A stretch of 64,000 bases of DNA, from NCBI GenBank assembly GCA_024398435.1, contig JAKSJD010000003.1, positions 220,781-284,780 on the forward strand, given 5' to 3'. Made by a program: the position numbers and the translations under genes. Shown here piece after piece: positions 17,488-25,653 of this stretch. Below the pieces are notes generated by a model, which saw only the letters and a list, made by a program, of their open reading frames with translations, had not been told where the DNA came from and did no database searches. Origin of the DNA: Bacteroidaceae bacterium (GTDB taxonomy: Bacteria > Bacteroidota > Bacteroidia > Bacteroidales > Bacteroidaceae). Numbering within the stretch: position 1 is the stretch's first letter; each line of letters opens with the position of its first letter.

Positions 17488-17877
17488 ATGATTCAGAGTT
17501 TTGAGGATTTATTCATATTTCAATCGGCTAGGGAGTTGTGTATTAAGATATACAAAATAACAGAAAACGAATCATTTGCATCTGATTATCGTTTTGTTCA
17601 GCAAATTCATGCTGCAGCTGGTTCTATAATGGATAATATCGCAGAGGGTTTTGAACGTTCCGGCAACAAAGAGTTCTTAAACTTTTTATATATAGCTAAA
17701 GCTTCGTGTGGTGAAGTTCGCAGTCAAATTATTCGTGCTCATGATGTCGGTCATATTACTACAGATGAATTTGAGAATCTATACAATGACACAAAAAAGT
17801 TGTCTGCATCAATAATGAATTTTACCAAAGAACTAAAGAGCAAAGGATACAAAGGATTTAAGTATAGTGAGCAATAA
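17488..17877 (+). CDS. Four-helix-bundle protein (S23/IVP family), copy 1
   Basis: A 129-residue, all-helical protein. The family signature lies in IHAAAGSIMDNIAEGFERSG (about residues 42-61), followed by FLYIAKASCGEVRSQI and a C-terminal helix with KELKSKGYKG. It belongs to the four-helix-bundle family first known from 23S rRNA intervening sequences and related in fold to Avd of diversity-generating retroelements. No rRNA or reverse transcriptase is nearby. It differs from the other three copies, which carry (R)xxTSIGAN. It sits between inverted nonamer-word arrays and is the first gene after the operon 2 leader. Nucleic-acid binding is plausible; function unknown. Confidence 0.88.
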   Translation: MIQSFEDLFIFQSARELCIKIYKITENESFASDYRFVQQIHAAAGSIMDNIAEGFERSGNKEFLNFLYIAKASCGEVRSQIIRAHDVGHITTDEFENLYNDTKKLSASIMNFTKELKSKGYKGFKYSEQ

Positions 17878-17894
17878 GAGTTCAAAAGTGCAAG

Positions 17895-17982
17895 AGTACT
17901 CACTCTTATGACTTTTATGACATTTATGACTCTTATAACATTTATCACTTTTTTTACTTTTATCACATTTATAACTTTCAAT
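17895..17982 (-). repeat. Nonamer word array downstream of four-helix-bundle gene 1 (inverted family)
   Basis: Reads in 9-bp steps: CTTTTATGA, CATTTATGA, CTCTTATAA, CATTTATCA, CTTTTTTTA, CTTTTATCA, CATTTATAA, CTTTCAATT, then ATG of the next gene. It is the reversed form of the array before gene 1. Confidence 0.85.
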
Positions 17983-17983
17983 T

Positions 17984-19210
17984 ATGAAAATAATAGAGAT
18001 TACACCAATCACTCCGGCATCACAGAATATCAGGGGAACATCTGCTATTCAGTATCATTTGTTGGTGCATAGACCAAAGGATGTGGAGGTGGAGATATAT
18101 TCGTTCAATAATAACCATCTTTCTGATGATAAGATTAAGGAAGTTGAGCAGGAACTGAGTTCAAAGATTCATATTATCTCCCAACCTAAATGGATTGATG
18201 TGGTACTGAAGTTGCATTTACTGTTCGTGAGAGTGTTCTTGAAGTATCCAATATTCAATTACATAAAACTGTCTCAAAATATTGTTGATGAGATAATGGG
18301 CAAGCAACCTGATGGCATATGGATTTATGGGCAGGATACATCGAGAATAACGCGTCAATTCCCAAATGTTCCAAGAGTACATACTTTGCCTGATAGTGAG
18401 GCTCTGTATTATTATCGTATGTTAGGTCAGCGGTTCGTGTTTATTGATTGGAAATCATATCTTCGCAATGCAATTATGTATCCAAAATATACACGCATGG
18501 AACATAACTATCCTGTAGGCAAGGATATCCATTATCATCTTGTAGGTGATGCAGATGTCCGGTTTTTAAGAAACAACAATACAGCAATAGATGCTCATTT
18601 TCTGCGCCATCCTCATTATGATATATCAGAACCTAAGAAGCAGATAAAGTTTTCGCAACCTAAAATCAAATTGCTTATAGCTGGTCAGTACAACCTGTAC
18701 ATGAAGCAAAGTGCGGATGAGTTGGTGGATGCTATGTGTGGTGATGTTGCAAAACAACTATCCAATCATTATGCCATAACGATTTTAGGCAAGGGATGGG
18801 AGAATATAGTTTCTCGTCTTCAAAATGAAGGATATGAAGTTAATCATATTCGGTTTGCAGATGATTACATCGAAGAGATTAAGAAGCATGATATACAATT
18901 GACACCAATAGCAATTGGAACAGGTACGAAAGGTAAGGTGCTTGATGCCCTGGCAAATGGTTTGTTGGTTATCGGAACATACTATGCTTTGGAGAATATA
19001 GCAGTAGAATCGGGCGAGTCATGTATTGAATACCACAGTGCAGAAGATGCAATCAATGCATTGCTTGATATCCCAGCGAATATATCTAAATATGAACAAA
19101 TGGCTGAACTAGGTCGCCAGGCAGTGTTAACAGAGCACAATCGGGCTAAAGCATCTGATGCTCTTTTGTACTTTTTTGAAAATAAACCTTATTATAATGG
19201 AGAATTGTGA
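17984..19210 (+). CDS. Glycosyltransferase, GT4-like
   Basis: A 408-residue GT-B-type protein. The start MKIIEITPITPASQNIRGTS suits an N-terminal Rossmann half. IKLLIAGQYN near residue 226 begins the donor-binding half, ITILGKGWEN near 265 and LTPIAIGTGTKGKVLDALANG near 305 are typical of GT4 relatives, and GLLVIGTYYALENIAVESGE follows. The last codons and stop lie in sequence that is exactly duplicated at 14913-14955. Heptamer words begin within the stop region. Donor sugar unknown. Confidence 0.8.
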   Translation: MKIIEITPITPASQNIRGTSAIQYHLLVHRPKDVEVEIYSFNNNHLSDDKIKEVEQELSSKIHIISQPKWIDVVLKLHLLFVRVFLKYPIFNYIKLSQNIVDEIMGKQPDGIWIYGQDTSRITRQFPNVPRVHTLPDSEALYYYRMLGQRFVFIDWKSYLRNAIMYPKYTRMEHNYPVGKDIHYHLVGDADVRFLRNNNTAIDAHFLRHPHYDISEPKKQIKFSQPKIKLLIAGQYNLYMKQSADELVDAMCGDVAKQLSNHYAITILGKGWENIVSRLQNEGYEVNHIRFADDYIEEIKKHDIQLTPIAIGTGTKGKVLDALANGLLVIGTYYALENIAVESGESCIEYHSAEDAINALLDIPANISKYEQMAELGRQAVLTEHNRAKASDALLYFFENKPYYNGEL

Positions 19211-19429
19211 ATTGAAAATGGAGAAGTTATCTAATTGACAATGTATAATGGATACTGTAGAATGAAATTGGTTAACAGTTCACGGTTCACAGTTCACAGT
19301 TAATGGTTTGATACTCTAATCTTTAAACTCTACACTTTACACTCTTATCACTCTTATAACTTTTGCACTTTTATAACTCTTATAACTTTTGCACTTTTAT
19401 AACTTTTCAAACTCTTATCACTTTATTTT
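19211..19429. repeat. Spacer of word arrays; contains the 66-bp inverted partner of 1850-1917
   Basis: 19221-19286 is the inverted match to 1850-1917. It includes heptamers GGTTAAC, AGTTCAC, GGTTCAC, AGTTCAC, AGTTAAT from 19270. From 19330 to 19428 the nonamer family follows (CTTTTGCA, CTTTTATAA, CTCTTATAA, CTCTTATCA) up to the next ATG. No gene is seen. Confidence 0.85.
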
Positions 19430-20566
19430 ATGTGGATATATATATTAATTTTTGCTATTGTTGCATATTTGACATATAACGATTATCAAGGTCATCCATT
19501 GACTAAGCAAGGTTTGGCCATAGTTATGACTTGTCTTGCTTTATTTGTGGGGTTGAGTGACATGCTTGGAGGGTATGACCGATATATATATGGAGAGTTG
19601 TTTGATGATGTCGCAGACATGGTCAGGGCTGGAGACTATAACTTTGAACAATCTGCGGTCATGCAGTTGTATGGACTGGAAAAAGGATATGTGTATTTCA
19701 ATGTACTTATATCGTTCATAACGAGAAATAGATATATATTTATTTTGATAATGACCCTGATGATTTATTTCAATATTTATCATGCAATTAAGAATTACAC
19801 GGACAATTATTCGTTTGCCATCATAATTTTCCTTGGCTTTTGGTTCTTCTTTACATTCACATATCTTCGTCAGGCCATGGCAGCCACAATAGCATGGTAT
19901 GGCATAAAATATATTCTTGACAGAAAGTTGTGGAAATTCTTAGCAGTTATGGCAGTTGCATATATGTTCCACAATTCCGCTATAGTTTTTGTTCCTTTCT
20001 ATTTTATCCCAATAATTAAATTCAATAGAAATACATTGATATGGATATTGGTTTCTATTTTTATTCTTGGTGCTTCTGGTTTCCCATCTTTGTTGTTTGA
20101 GGCATATGCTTCTGTAACGGCAGAGCAAGCTCGTCTAACCGAGTCTATGGAGGACACTGGTGTTCGTTGGGCATATTTAATAGAATCTGCAGTTATTATG
20201 TATTTTATATTTGCAAATTATGATAAGTTGTTTGAAGATGAGCGCCAAACTTTGATGACCAACATGGCAATTGTATTTGCTGCTTTGCTAGTTTTGTTCT
20301 ACCGCTCTGAAAATGGAGGTAGATTGAGTTGGGTATTTATTATAGGTTTAATTTCTACACTTTCAACTATTGCATCACAAAAGAAAGCAATGAGAAATAT
20401 GTTGATTATATTATGCTTTGGTTTGTATATTCGAATAGTAATGGCGTGGGGAGTGTTGTTATCACCGTACAAGACATTCTTGACTCCAGGTATTCGTAAT
20501 AATGATTATATTGAAGAATATTATGAATATGATCACAATTATGATGTGGATAAATTCTATAGATAA
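19430..20566 (+). CDS. EpsG-family polysaccharide polymerase (Wzy-like)
   Basis: A 378-residue protein with about ten membrane segments. SDMLGGYDRYIYGELFDDVA near residue 43, YGLEKGYVYFN near 83, FTYLRQAMAATIAWYGI near 141 and MFHNSAIVFVPFYF near 180 match the EpsG family, a Wzy-type group. It should join repeat units on the periplasmic side of the inner membrane. It is the only polymerase candidate in the window and so would serve both operons' products if they make one polysaccharide. Confidence 0.88.
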   Translation: MWIYILIFAIVAYLTYNDYQGHPLTKQGLAIVMTCLALFVGLSDMLGGYDRYIYGELFDDVADMVRAGDYNFEQSAVMQLYGLEKGYVYFNVLISFITRNRYIFILIMTLMIYFNIYHAIKNYTDNYSFAIIIFLGFWFFFTFTYLRQAMAATIAWYGIKYILDRKLWKFLAVMAVAYMFHNSAIVFVPFYFIPIIKFNRNTLIWILVSIFILGASGFPSLLFEAYASVTAEQARLTESMEDTGVRWAYLIESAVIMYFIFANYDKLFEDERQTLMTNMAIVFAALLVLFYRSENGGRLSWVFIIGLISTLSTIASQKKAMRNMLIILCFGLYIRIVMAWGVLLSPYKTFLTPGIRNNDYIEEYYEYDHNYDVDKFYR

Positions 20567-20686
20567 AAATGCACGCATTTTTATCGGTTAACAGTTAAGA
20601 TGTCGACTCAGAGGCGGAACCTCTGAACACGCAACTAAAACGGCTAAATCAACTTTTGCACTCTTATCACTCTTATCACTTTTTAA
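20567..20686. repeat. Short spacer with GGTTAAC and CTCTTATCA words
   Basis: GGTTAAC AGTTAAG at 20586-20599 is followed by a small hairpin, CAGAGG (20609-20614) with CCTCTG (20620-20625), then CTCTTATCA CTCTTATCA up to the next ATG. The hairpin may be a weak attenuator. Confidence 0.5.
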
Positions 20687-21487
20687 ATGAAACTATCGGT
20701 AATAATTGGAGTATATAATAATGAGGAGACGCTGCAGGAGGCGTTGGATTCGTTGTATGCTCAGACATATAAGGATTTCGAAATCATTATATGTGATGAT
20801 GGATCTACCGATGGAACATGGAATATAATATCACAGAATGCAGAACTGCATGAGAATGTTGTGGCAATTCGCAATGAAAAGAACTTGGGACTGAATGCAA
20901 CATTGAACCGTTGCCTTGAACTGGCAAAAGGTGAATATATTGCACGAATGGATGGGGATGATATATCGCTTTCAGAACGATTTGAAAAAGAAGTCCGTTT
21001 TCTCGATGAGCATCCAGAATATAGTATCGTCAGTTGTCCTTTGATATATTTTGACGAAACTGGTGAGATTGGCAGGGGTAAAGGTGGGTATGAACCAACA
21101 AAGAATGATTTTATGTATGGAACTCCATTATGTCATGCTGCATCTATGATCCGTCGCAGTGCATTGGATGCCGTTGGTGGTTATTCGGTATCTCCAAAGT
21201 TGTTGCGGGTGGAAGATTATCACCTTTGGATGAAAATGTATGCAATAGGTTTGCGTGGATATAATTTATCTGAATGCCTATATATGGCCAGAGATGGAAA
21301 GAAAGCTCATCAACGTCGCAGTTTCCGCAATCGCTGGAATGAAATGTATGTCCATTTCCTTGCTTGCAGAACATTGCATCTCCCATTAAAAGGCTACGTA
21401 TATTGCATACTTCCAATCCTAAAGTGGTTAGTTCCAAAAAGCGTTTATAGGTATTATCACCGCAAGCGGTTATACGATGCAGAATAA
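20687..21487 (+). CDS. Glycosyltransferase family 2
   Basis: A 266-residue GT-A protein starting MKLSVIIGVYNNEETLQEAL. It has DFEIIICDDGSTDGTW near residue 35, the DxD-like motif in ARMDGDDISL near 86, and the acceptor-region block VEDYHLWMKMYAIG near 174. ATG 20687 follows the word array directly. It resembles EpsE/SpsA-type transferases of surface glycans. Donor unknown. Confidence 0.92.
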   Translation: MKLSVIIGVYNNEETLQEALDSLYAQTYKDFEIIICDDGSTDGTWNIISQNAELHENVVAIRNEKNLGLNATLNRCLELAKGEYIARMDGDDISLSERFEKEVRFLDEHPEYSIVSCPLIYFDETGEIGRGKGGYEPTKNDFMYGTPLCHAASMIRRSALDAVGGYSVSPKLLRVEDYHLWMKMYAIGLRGYNLSECLYMARDGKKAHQRRSFRNRWNEMYVHFLACRTLHLPLKGYVYCILPILKWLVPKSVYRYYHRKRLYDAE

Positions 21488-21493
21488 ATACCT

Positions 21494-21538
21494 GGTTAAC
21501 GGTTCACAGTTAACGGTTCACGGTTATCAGTTGTTGGT
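21494..21538 (+). repeat. GGTTAAC/GGTTCAC heptamer array upstream of four-helix-bundle gene 2
   Basis: Reads in exact 7-bp steps GGTTAAC, GGTTCAC, AGTTAAC, GGTTCAC, GGTTATC, AGTTGTT. The inverted form follows the gene at 21962-21996. Confidence 0.85.
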
Positions 21539-21551
21539 AAAATATTAAATT

Positions 21552-21962
21552 ATGATGAAAAAGTCGATACTAGCAACAGAAGAAGAAAAGGGCAAAATGC
21601 AAATTCAAGATTTGTCCTATGATTTTGCTAATCGTATAATTCGGATTTATGAATATTTAACTAAAGAAAGCGAATACAAAGAAAAAGTTTTATCATTACA
21701 ATTACTGAGAAGTGGAACTAGTATAGGTGCAAATGTAAATGAGGCGCAGCATGCTCAGAGTGATAAAGATTTTTTGTCTAAATTATCTATAGCTTTAAAG
21801 GAAGCACGCGAAACGGAATATTGGTTGAGACTCTTAAGAGACAATGGGTATATTGATTCGACTCAAGCCGAATCTTTGCTATATGATTGTGTACGTATTA
21901 ATAAAATATTGATAGTGATTGTGAGAAAAATTTCAGATAAGCTCCAATCAAATAACAAATAA
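21552..21962 (+). CDS. Four-helix-bundle protein (S23/IVP family), copy 2
   Basis: A 136-residue helical protein. LLRSGTSIGANVNEAQHAQS near residue 56 is the family core, followed by FLSKLSIALKEARETEYWLR. Copies 2, 3 and 4 share this subtype. The stop codon lies at the start of an inverted copy of the heptamer words found before the gene. The next glycosyltransferase begins only 10 bp later, at a GTG inside those words. A second start Met is at 21555. Function unknown; nucleic-acid binding is suggested by the family. Confidence 0.9.
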   Translation: MMKKSILATEEEKGKMQIQDLSYDFANRIIRIYEYLTKESEYKEKVLSLQLLRSGTSIGANVNEAQHAQSDKDFLSKLSIALKEARETEYWLRLLRDNGYIDSTQAESLLYDCVRINKILIVIVRKISDKLQSNNK

Positions 21963-21996
21963 ACTGTTAACTGTGAACTGTGAACCGATAACCAAC
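21962..21996 (-). repeat. Inverted heptamer array after four-helix-bundle gene 2
   Basis: Reads AACTGTT, AACTGTG, AACTGTG, AACCGAT, AACCAAC, the reverse complement family of 21494-21538. It overlaps the stop of copy 2 and the apparent GTG start of the following gene. Confidence 0.85.
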
Positions 21997-22800
21997 GGTA
22001 ACGTTTTTATTACCGTTTTTACTCCTGCATATAATCGTGCGCATTTATTGCCTCGGGCATATGAGAGCTTGAAGAGGCAGGGATACCGGGATTTTGAGTG
22101 GATCATCGTGGATGATGGTTCCACTGATGATACCGAGGCGGTGGTTGGTGGATGGTTGGAGAAAAGCGAATTTTCAATTCGATATATTAAGAAAGAGAAT
22201 GGTGGAAAACATACTGCTATCAATAGGGGAGTAGAAGAAGCAAAGGGGGAGCTGTTCTTTATCCTGGATAGTGATGATATGCTCACAGATGATGCTCTAC
22301 AGATTGTGGCTGAGGAATATGAAACTGTTCGAGAAAATGATACATTCGGTGGTGTATGTGGATTGATGAGGCATAGTGATGGAACGCAAATAGGTAGCGG
22401 ATTGCCTCAGGAAACAATAGATTGCAATTCAATAGATATAAGATATAAATATCATGTCTCTGGTGATTTGATGGAGGTGTTTAGGACGGATGTGCTAAAG
22501 GAATTTCCATTCCCGGAGATACAAGGAGAGAGATTCTGCCCAGAACAATTGGTGTGGTTTAGAATTGCTCAGAAATATAAACTCCGTTTCTTCAATAAGA
22601 TTATTTATATTCGCGATTATATTGATGGCGGTCTCACAGACAATATTGTTCGTGTGAGAATGAACAGTCCTATTGCATCTATGATGTGCTATCAGGAGAT
22701 GACTACATACAACGCTGTTCCTTTCCTCGAGAAATGCAAAGCAGCGATAAATTATTGGCGATTTCGTTGCTGTCGCAACAATGTAGAATGTAGAATGTAG
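21973..22800 (+). CDS. Glycosyltransferase family 2, both ends made of repeat words; C-terminus probably severed
   Basis: A 275-residue GT2. The conserved part starts VFITVFTPAYNRAHLLPRAY, with DFEWIIVDDGSTDDTE, ENGGKHTAINRGVEEAKGE and FILDSDDMLTDDAL. No ATG precedes it in frame, so the start must be GTG 21973 inside heptamer words, giving an odd leader of ten residues. The 3' end runs into TAGAATG units and stops at 22798-22800. A family-like C-terminus (PRLHWRYTVLAPLGYIMHLK) lies at 22877-22960 in the +1 frame. Deleting one 7-bp unit would join it in frame without a stop. Confidence 0.85.
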   Translation: MNCEPITNGNVFITVFTPAYNRAHLLPRAYESLKRQGYRDFEWIIVDDGSTDDTEAVVGGWLEKSEFSIRYIKKENGGKHTAINRGVEEAKGELFFILDSDDMLTDDALQIVAEEYETVRENDTFGGVCGLMRHSDGTQIGSGLPQETIDCNSIDIRYKYHVSGDLMEVFRTDVLKEFPFPEIQGERFCPEQLVWFRIAQKYKLRFFNKIIYIRDYIDGGLTDNIVRVRMNSPIASMMCYQEMTTYNAVPFLEKCKAAINYWRFRCCRNNVECRM

Positions 22801-22966
22801 AATGGAGAATGTAGAATGTCGCAACAATGTAGAATGGAGAATTGATAATGTAGAATGCCGTAAGAATGTAGAATTGCCTCGGCTTCATTGGAGATATACT
22901 GTTTTGGCTCCATTAGGATATATAATGCACCTTAAGGATTTGAGACAATGTAGAATGTAGAATGGT
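22784..22966 (+). repeat. TAGAATG heptamer array with the severed glycosyltransferase C-terminus
   Basis: 22784-22818 reads TAGAATG, TAGAATG, TAGAATG, GAGAATG, TAGAATG. After an 11-bp unit containing CGCAAC it continues TAGAATG, GAGAATT, GATAATG, TAGAATG. 22877-22960 is non-repetitive and encodes a glycosyltransferase-like tail ending at a TAG in the next TAGAATG units. The frame 22787-22960 is open throughout. Four-helix-bundle gene 3 starts 6 bp later. Confidence 0.85.
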
Positions 22967-23350
22967 ATGAAAGAGAATCCGTTATTAGATAAATCAAAAG
23001 CATTTGCTGTAAGGGCTGTTAGATTGTATGTGTATTTAACTCAGAAATCAGATAATAAAGAATATATACTTTCAAAACAATTTGTCAGATCAGCAACATC
23101 TATAGGTGCCAATATTAATGAGGGTGTAAATGGTCAAACTAAAAGTGATTTCGCATCAAAGATGTCTATAGCACTAAAAGAAGCTGGCGAATGTTGTTAT
23201 TGGATTGATTTGCTACATGAAACAGAATATATCTCAGATTCTGAATACACGTCTATTATTGCTGATTGCGAAGAACTCAAAAAGATGCTTACATCAATCG
23301 TTAAAACGACATACGAAGATTTAGGAAAGCGTGGACATTCCGAAAAATAA
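22967..23350 (+). CDS. Four-helix-bundle protein (S23/IVP family), copy 3
   Basis: A 127-residue helical protein with FVRSATSIGANINEGVNGQT near residue 41 and FASKMSIALKEAGECCYWID after it. It is closest in pattern to copies 2 and 4. The ATG follows TAGAATGG words, and inverted CTCCATT/ATCAATT words follow the stop. The gene lies between two glycosyltransferase genes and seems inserted at the 3' end of the first one. Confidence 0.9.
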   Translation: MKENPLLDKSKAFAVRAVRLYVYLTQKSDNKEYILSKQFVRSATSIGANINEGVNGQTKSDFASKMSIALKEAGECCYWIDLLHETEYISDSEYTSIIADCEELKKMLTSIVKTTYEDLGKRGHSEK

Positions 23351-23351
23351 T

Positions 23352-23380
23352 TCTCCATTTTCCATTATCAATTATACATT
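23352..23380 (-). repeat. Inverted heptamer words after four-helix-bundle gene 3
   Basis: Reads TTCTCCATT, TTCCATT, ATCAATT, ATACATT, the reverse complement of the AATGGAGAATTGATAATG type found before the gene. Confidence 0.75.
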
Positions 23381-23386
23381 AAATAA

Positions 23387-24424
23387 ATGAAGATTTTACA
23401 TATAGCAAATACGGATAGATTTTCGGGGGCGGAGAATGTGATATGCCAGATAATTTCGATGTTTCGGGATGATGAGGGCATTGAGATGGCATATGTCAGC
23501 AAGGATGGGCAGATAAGGGAGGCTCTGGAGGAAAGGAACATCAGGTTTATTCCTGTGGAGAGTGTTTCCGTTAAGGAACTGAAGCGTGTTATAAGGGAAG
23601 AGCACCCTGATGTGATTCATGCTCACGATATGAAGGCGAGCTTGATTGCTGCATTGGCTTGTAGAAAGACAAGACTTGTTTGCCATCTTCACAATAACGA
23701 TTATGCAAATAGGAAACTCAGTGCGAAGTCAATAGCTTTCTTGTTGCCATGTATAAAGGCATCTCACATATTCTTCGTGTCGGATAGTTCGTATGAAGGG
23801 TATATATTCCACAACTGGTTTAAAAAGAATAGCTCCGTGTTGTTCAATATAATCGACATCAATGCTTTGAATGATAAGGCAAGTCAGGACGAACAGACAT
23901 ACGACTATGATGTGGTGTATGTTGGGCGACTGACCTACCCAAAGAATCCTCAACGACTGTTGGCGGTTGTGAAGAAAGTAACCGACCGATTGCCAGATAT
24001 TAAGGTGGCTATTGTTGGTACAGGTGAAATGGACGATGAGATTGCTACGCTTAGAACCAAATTGGGATTGGAACAGAATGTAGATATACTTGGCTTCAAA
24101 AGCAATCCAACGAAAATAATGAAGGAAGCAAAGGTGATGATGATGACATCGAGATGGGAAGGAACCCCTATGTGTGCGTTAGAGTCATTTGCGTTGGGTA
24201 CTCCAATCGTCAGTACACCGACAGATGGCTTGATGGAGTTGATTCGGAATGGCGAAACAGGTTTTTTGAGTGATGATGACAACGAATTGGCAGATAGGAT
24301 TGTGCAGATTATGTCGGATGATGAATTGAGAACTCGGATGTCGATGAATTGCATTGAAGATGCAAGAAAAAGAAATGATATCAATGAATATAAGAATGAA
24401 TTGAAAAAGGCATACAATGGCTGA
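23387..24424 (+). CDS. Glycosyltransferase family 4
   Basis: A 345-residue GT-B protein. The N-terminal half has MKILHIANTDRFSGAENVIC, a glycine-rich acceptor-side motif, and DVIHAHDMKAS near residue 75. The C-terminal half has YDVVYVGRLTYPKNPQRLL near 178, VAIVGTGEMDDEI near 207, and MMMTSRWEGTPMCALESFAL near 247 with the E-x7-E pair. It overlaps the next gene by 8 bp, so both are translated together. Donor and acceptor unknown. Confidence 0.93.
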   Translation: MKILHIANTDRFSGAENVICQIISMFRDDEGIEMAYVSKDGQIREALEERNIRFIPVESVSVKELKRVIREEHPDVIHAHDMKASLIAALACRKTRLVCHLHNNDYANRKLSAKSIAFLLPCIKASHIFFVSDSSYEGYIFHNWFKKNSSVLFNIIDINALNDKASQDEQTYDYDVVYVGRLTYPKNPQRLLAVVKKVTDRLPDIKVAIVGTGEMDDEIATLRTKLGLEQNVDILGFKSNPTKIMKEAKVMMMTSRWEGTPMCALESFALGTPIVSTPTDGLMELIRNGETGFLSDDDNELADRIVQIMSDDELRTRMSMNCIEDARKRNDINEYKNELKKAYNG

Positions 24425-25556
24425 GAAGAAAAAGATAATTCGGGCAACTACCATCCCGATGTCGTTGGACATATTCTGTAGGGATATGCTACGGGAGATG
24501 TCGGAAGAATATGATGTTGTGGCATTGTCATCGCCAGGGGAGGAAATGGCAGTTGTTGCAGAACGTGAGGGAGTGAGAACCATTTCGGTTCCAATGGAAC
24601 GACATATTTCTTTGCTGAAAGACATAAAATCATTGTTCGCTTTAATCAAGGTGTTTAGGAATGAGAAACCATATGCAGTACATTCGATGACTCCAAAGGC
24701 AGGATTGCTGTGTATGATTGCTGCGTGGATGACGAAAGTACCCGTCAGGATTCATACTTTCACTGGACTGGTATGGCCAACATCGAAAGGAATAACACGG
24801 GCAATACTGAAGACAACGGATAAGATTACCTGTGCTTGTGCTACACATATTATTCCAGAAGGTCAGGGCGTGATGAACGACTTGAGAAATGGCGGCATTA
24901 CCAAGAAACCAATGAAGGTGTTGGGATATGGTAATGTGCGTGGAATTGATATGCAGCATTACGACAGAACGGAAGAAGTAATGGCTGAAGCTGACAAAAT
25001 AAGAAATGATGGAGTATTCACATTCGTATTTGTCGGTCGTATTGTTGGCGATAAGGGAATCAATGAATTGGTAAGTGCATTCAAACGATTGCATGAGAAA
25101 TATGAACAGACACGCTTGTTGTTAATTGGATGGTTTGAAACTCAATTGGATCCTGTAAGTGGGGAGACGAGGAGAATTATAGAAGAGATGGATTCGGTTG
25201 AGGCAGTCGGACAACAATCTGATGTCCGTGCATGGTATGCAGCAAGTGATTGCTTTGTGTTTCCAAGTTATCGAGAGGGGTTTCCAAATACAGTGATAGA
25301 AGCAGGTGCTTTGGGATTGCCAAGTATCGTGACTGATATCAACGGTTCGAGGGAGATAATTATCGAAGGGGAGAATGGTGTGATTGTCCCTGTCAGAGAT
25401 GCTGATGCCCTGTATGATGCTATGGAGATGATGTTGACAGATGAACAGAAACGATTGACGATGGCTGGTAATTCAAGGCGACTGATTGAAACGAGATTTG
25501 AAAAAAGTTACGTTAGGAAATGCCAACTTGATTTCTATCGAGAGAAATTGAAATAA
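24417..25556 (+). CDS. Glycosyltransferase family 4 (PglA/WbpX-like)
   Basis: A 379-residue GT-B protein. IRATTIPMSLDIFCRDMLRE at the start, HSMTPKAGLLCMIAAWMTKV near residue 82, VRIHTFTGLVWPTSKG near 103, FTFVFVGRIVGDKGINELVS near 200 and VFPSYREGFPNTVIEAGALG near 281 are typical of the N,N'-diacetylbacillosaminyl-diphospho-undecaprenyl GalNAc-transferase-like group. That makes it a good candidate for the second sugar added after the initiating transferase at 26796. This assignment rests on family pattern only. Confidence 0.92.
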   Translation: MAEKKKIIRATTIPMSLDIFCRDMLREMSEEYDVVALSSPGEEMAVVAEREGVRTISVPMERHISLLKDIKSLFALIKVFRNEKPYAVHSMTPKAGLLCMIAAWMTKVPVRIHTFTGLVWPTSKGITRAILKTTDKITCACATHIIPEGQGVMNDLRNGGITKKPMKVLGYGNVRGIDMQHYDRTEEVMAEADKIRNDGVFTFVFVGRIVGDKGINELVSAFKRLHEKYEQTRLLLIGWFETQLDPVSGETRRIIEEMDSVEAVGQQSDVRAWYAASDCFVFPSYREGFPNTVIEAGALGLPSIVTDINGSREIIIEGENGVIVPVRDADALYDAMEMMLTDEQKRLTMAGNSRRLIETRFEKSYVRKCQLDFYREKLK

Positions 25557-25560
25557 ATAA

Positions 25561-25645
25561 CAGATATTAGTTAGTAGATATAAGATAGCAGTTATAAGAT
25601 ATTAGATATAAGATAGCAGTTATCAGTTAGTAGATATAAGTTAGG
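25561..25645 (+). repeat. AGATATA/AGATAGC heptamer array
   Basis: Reads in 7-bp steps including AGATATT, AGTTAGT, AGATATA, AGATAGC, AGTTATA, AGATATT, AGATATA, AGATAGC, AGTTATC, AGTTAGT, AGATATA, AGTTAGG. It fills the gap between the glycosyltransferase and the acetyltransferase genes. Confidence 0.85.
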
Positions 25646-25653
25646 AAATAAGG

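Noticed and set aside
17488-17877. 23S rRNA intervening sequence
   Set aside because: The protein family fits but there is no rRNA sequence around any of the four copies.
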